From the NCBI RefSeq assembly GCF_029211325.2, contig NZ_CP135996.1, positions 124,001 to 188,000 of the forward strand: DNA of 64,000 nt, read 5' to 3'. The notes beneath the pieces are model-generated. The model searched no databases. It saw only the letters and a program-made list of their open reading frames with translations, and was not told the DNA's origin. Below are positions 61,741 to 64,000 of this stretch, piece after piece (within the stretch, counting starts at the first letter, position 1; each line of letters starts with the position of its first letter). The stretch is from Caproicibacterium argilliputei. Lineage in GTDB: Bacteria; Bacillota; Clostridia; Oscillospirales; Acutalibacteraceae. The translations under genes and the position numbers were made by a program.

Positions 61741-62475
61741 CTACCTTAATCCAGCCTTGTACGTTGGAACCAATTTATTTTTCACTATTCGTCTTAATTT
61801 CCCGGACTTGACTAATGACTTAACAGAATTAACAATGCTCGATTCACTCCCTGACACATTTATTGATCTCCCAACATTGTTGTTAAATAAATCCATTTGT
61901 TTATCAACGCCGCTTGAATCGGCTTCATGTGCCGTTCCCCATTCTTTAGCTGCCGCCGTTCCAATCGACTGTTTCATTAGAGCACTCCAAAGGCAATGCC
62001 TAAATGCATCACTATTGTCTTGATATCCATTATGCCCATAATTTGAAACAGTTAGATCCGTTGCTCTTTGGGCAGCGTTATAAACTTTCACAGCTTGAAC
62101 CGGATGCCTAAGTGCAAGTTTCTTTTCTTCAGCATTTAGGTCGCCACCGTATCCATATCCAAGAATGTTAGCGTTAATTCCATTTTGAGTTATCTCAGAA
62201 GATTCTGCTTGACGCAGATGTCCGCTTTCAACAAAGTTAAGTAAAAACTTATTTTGCTCAGCTTCCGTACTCTCTGGGTAACTGGAGACAAAGTCTTTCC
62301 ATGCCTTGGACATGATTGCAATGTCGTTCCAATCGTTCACTTCGCCAACAAAAGAATATGTAGTTTCGGTCTGAGATGTAGAAGAAATCTCAGCCGCTTT
62401 TGCAGGAAGCGATGTGCCAACTACACTAAAGAGAAGTGCACTTACTGCCAGAAGTGATAAAACTGTCCTCTTCAT
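61741..62475 (-). CDS. Secreted DUF6973-type protein
   Basis: The 244-residue protein has a Sec signal peptide (VLSLLAVSALLFSVVG, cleavage likely after AKA near 27). The mature domain contains SDAFRHCLWSALMKQSIG near 160-177 and WGTAHEADSS near 182-191, the pattern I associate with DUF6973 and related toxin-like or enzymatic domains. Its conserved His residues may be catalytic. GGAGG precedes ATG 62475. The stop is TAG. A secreted function toward other cells or the wall is possible but unproven. Confidence 0.7.
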   Translation of the reverse strand: MKRTVLSLLAVSALLFSVVGTSLPAKAAEISSTSQTETTYSFVGEVNDWNDIAIMSKAWKDFVSSYPESTEAEQNKFLLNFVESGHLRQAESSEITQNGINANILGYGYGGDLNAEEKKLALRHPVQAVKVYNAAQRATDLTVSNYGHNGYQDNSDAFRHCLWSALMKQSIGTAAAKEWGTAHEADSSGVDKQMDLFNNNVGRSINVSGSESSIVNSVKSLVKSGKLRRIVKNKLVPTYKAGLR

Positions 62476-62657
62476 TTGAACAACCTCCTTTTACAGGAAA
62501 ACTGGCCGTGAATTTTAGGTTTCTTCTCCTATTTCACACCACATTATGGACTTGGGAATTTTTCACCCTTTTTAATAAAACATGGGGCTCAATCCTAATT
62601 TCCAAAATTGTCCAAACATACGCATAATATTTTTCTTCATAAAAGATTATATATCAT

Positions 62658-62688
62658 AAAATAAATTTGTCAATAGCAAATTTATTTT
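62658..62688. repeat. AT-rich 12-bp perfect inverted repeat
   Basis: Arms 62658-62669 and 62677-62688 with a 7-nt loop, flanked by T and A runs. It may be a terminator-like hairpin or an operator in the divergent region before the PadR gene. Confidence 0.5.
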
Positions 62689-62709
62689 TCTTGATATTTA
62701 TTTGATATA

Positions 62710-62735
62710 AGTATAAAATATGAGTATAAAATATG
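62710..62735 (+). promoter_or_regulatory. Tandem 13-bp repeat with two -10-like elements before padR
   Basis: AGTATAAAATATG occurs twice without a gap, ending 16 bp before the PadR start. Each copy has a TATAAA/TAAAAT -10-like core. Likely promoter and autoregulatory site. Confidence 0.55.
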
Positions 62736-62751
62736 TTCAAAGGGTTTTAAT

Positions 62752-63114
62752 ATGGAACAAATCAGCGGTAGTGTAGAAGGTTTGGAAGAAAAGATGAAAA
62801 AGGCAACCTGTGAGATGCTAACTCTATTTCTTTTTGAGAAACATGAAATGTTTGTCAATGAGGTTGCAACAGAGTTAGAAAGTCTCAGCAACGGGGTGTT
62901 TACTATTTCATTCCCATATGCCGTGATCTATCGAATGGAACGGCATGGGTATGTGCAGCTCAAAGATAAACATATCGCAAAAGATGGCCGTTTGCGACAG
63001 TTTTATGAGATCACGGACAAGGGCCGCAGCTATCTTGCGGAGCTGTTGGATAGTTACGACAAGATAAACAAGGGGATTTCTGCAATTTTACATTCGGACG
63101 GGGGCATAGAATAA
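62752..63114 (+). CDS. PadR-family transcriptional regulator
   Basis: Winged-helix repressor of 120 residues. MLTLFLFEKHEMFVNEVATEL begins the DNA-binding domain, and the wing is at GYVQLKDKHIAKDGRLRQFYEITDKGR near 65-90. A short C-terminal helix mediates dimers. AAAGGG lies 7 nt before ATG 62752. Its stop overlaps the next ATG (TAATG), so it is coupled to the membrane partner, as is common for PadR with DUF1700/DUF6120-type proteins. Confidence 0.9.
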   Translation: MEQISGSVEGLEEKMKKATCEMLTLFLFEKHEMFVNEVATELESLSNGVFTISFPYAVIYRMERHGYVQLKDKHIAKDGRLRQFYEITDKGRSYLAELLDSYDKINKGISAILHSDGGIE

Positions 63115-63527
63115 TGGAAACCATTGCCCAGAAATATAGAAAAGCAGTAAAAAAGCATTTGATGTATCCTAAGAAATACCGACAGAAATATCTACAGGTT
63201 TTGAAAAATGATTTAGACGCATGTTTGGAGGAAAACCCCGGCGCTTCCTTTCGTGATTTGGAAACCTGCCTCGGTTCACCGCAATCAGTAGCAAAATCTT
63301 ATTTAGAAGAAATATCACCTGATGTACTAAACACCTACTTGCGAAAACGTAAAAGGAAAATATGGATTGGCATTGTAAGTGGCACCGTTTTACTTGTATT
63401 ACTAATCGCTTTAGTCATTTACATAGGCCGCATGCATTCGGGATTCACCGAAGAAACTAAGGTGACGGTTTATACCTCGTCAGATGTTTCTGTTCCCAGC
63501 GTTCCATCTAAGGCAGTGCCTTCATAG
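63114..63527 (+). CDS. PadR-associated membrane protein (DUF6120-like)
   Basis: The 137-residue protein has a helical cytosolic N-terminus (KKHLMYPKKYRQKYLQVLKN, then FRDLETCLGSPQSVAKSYLEE). One transmembrane segment (WIGIVSGTVLLVLLIALVIYI, about 83-103) and a short Ser/Val/Pro outer tail follow. This arrangement matches the small membrane partners found after PadR regulators. It shares one base with the padR stop. Confidence 0.75.
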   Translation: METIAQKYRKAVKKHLMYPKKYRQKYLQVLKNDLDACLEENPGASFRDLETCLGSPQSVAKSYLEEISPDVLNTYLRKRKRKIWIGIVSGTVLLVLLIALVIYIGRMHSGFTEETKVTVYTSSDVSVPSVPSKAVPS

Positions 63528-63565
63528 ATAAATCCATAAATTTACAAGGAAAGGTGAGATTTCAA

Positions 63566-64000
63566 ATGAAACGGATTTTAAGTTTTCTGTTAGTGAGTGC
63601 CCTATGCCTGTGTTTTGTCGTACCCTCTTTTGCTGCCGAGACCGTTCCACAACAGAACGATAAAACAATCGTCAGCGTGTCTGAAAAAGATTTGGGCAAT
63701 GGATTCACAATGAGAACAGTCATTTCCATCCCGAAAACTGGCAAAAGTATACATTCTAATACTTAGACACAGACAAAAACCGCCAGTGCAACAAGTACCG
63801 TTAGACACGATGGCACTTGGGTCGGCTCAATAACGCTAACTGCAAATTTTGGTTACAACAGATCTTCCGCGTGGGTAAATCGGATGAGCACCAGCCATAG
63901 GATTGCAAGTGGCTGGACTTATAAAAATGAACGTACTTGGAAAAGTGGCGGAACCGCAAACATGTCAGCTTCCATGTCTAAAAAATTGGGATTTATTCCT
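63566..64000 (+). pseudogene. Secreted protein with in-frame TAG, continuing past the window end
   Basis: ATG 63566 follows AAAGGTGA by 8 nt. A signal peptide (ILSFLLVSALCLCFVVPSFA) ends near residue 21 and is followed by VSVSEKDLGNGFTMRTVIS. Codon 67 is TAG (63764-63766). The frame then stays open to the end of the window with a sensible Ser/Thr-rich secreted sequence (TVRHDGTWVGSITLTANFGY). Either the gene was killed by a nonsense mutation or a short 66-residue product is made. The downstream part is typical of small secreted Firmicutes proteins. Incomplete here. Confidence 0.6.

Overview
The window looks like a piece of chromosome from a spore-forming, anaerobic, Gram-positive bacterium of the Clostridia, most likely in or near the Oscillospiraceae (Clostridium cluster IV). 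This rests on four things: the sporulation genes ylbJ, yqfC and yqfD; the Firmicutes order yqfC-yqfD-phoH-ybeY-dgkA-era-yqzL-recO; pyruvate formate-lyase with its activase; and leader RNAs of Firmicutes type (a tryptophan T-box and a ZTP riboswitch). Many starts are TTG or GTG behind strong Shine-Dalgarno sequences. No rRNA, tRNA, CRISPR array or intact transposon was seen. The first 58 kb is fairly GC-rich core chromosome. From about 57 kb, and most clearly after 60.9 kb, the DNA is AT-rich and mosaic and holds broken genes, as in an old integration zone.

Layout. 1-3012 (minus strand): rlmB followed by a large membrane protein that runs off the left edge. 3.0-5.7 kb: a non-coding stretch with two perfect DnaA boxes, an OGG-type DNA glycosylase and class II aldolase. 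5.7-10.4 kb (minus): a patatin-like hydrolase, secA and a small anchored protein. 10.6-12.5 kb: an Fe-S scaffold-like protein and GGGtGRT protein, behind a promoter and a leader hairpin. 12.6-19.4 kb: promoter, Trp T-box and the complete trpEGDCFBA operon, with genes overlapping by a few bases. 19.5-23.7 kb: two related secreted proteins (one with an in-frame amber stop), a small membrane protein, a DapL-like aminotransferase and an anchored extracellular protein. 23.7-29.2 kb: ZTP riboswitch and pflA-pflB, then convergent niaR, a cbiET fusion and a small Cys protein. 29.3-39.3 kb: ylbJ diverging from the yqfC-to-mutS2 cluster of sporulation, ribosome maturation, lipid kinase, GTPase and DNA repair genes. 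39.3-50.5 kb: a VanY-type carboxypeptidase, an RsuA-type pseudouridine synthase, an MsmX-type sugar-transport ATPase, a PucR/CdaR-type regulator, ftsE-ftsX-M23 peptidase, an arginase-fold protein, a GH35 beta-galactosidase and a DUF212 membrane protein. 50.8-56.9 kb: recQ, an unexplained promoter-driven element with a 32-codon reading frame, an SDR enzyme, an unusual protein joining a MotA-like segment to a FliG-C-like domain, and rlmD. 57-61 kb: a GNAT-VOC fusion behind 40-bp imperfect repeats, then a scar of mobile-element fragments (serine recombinase tail, HTH/zinc-ribbon gene, truncated Mrp-NifX ATPase, frameshifted Cys-rich gene). 61-64 kb: a DUF1361 membrane protein, a secreted DUF6973 protein, a PadR regulator with its membrane partner, and a secreted protein interrupted by an amber stop.

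How it fits together. Carbon flow runs through aldolase, beta-galactosidase, an MsmX-type ATPase and formate production by PFL; the ZTP switch ties PFL to one-carbon/purine status. Tryptophan synthesis is controlled by uncharged tRNA-Trp. FtsEX with an adjacent M23 peptidase is the usual unit for controlled cell-wall hydrolysis. The parts I cannot explain from known families are the 53.5 kb element, the MotA/FliG-like fusion, the paired secreted proteins and the DnaA-box cluster.
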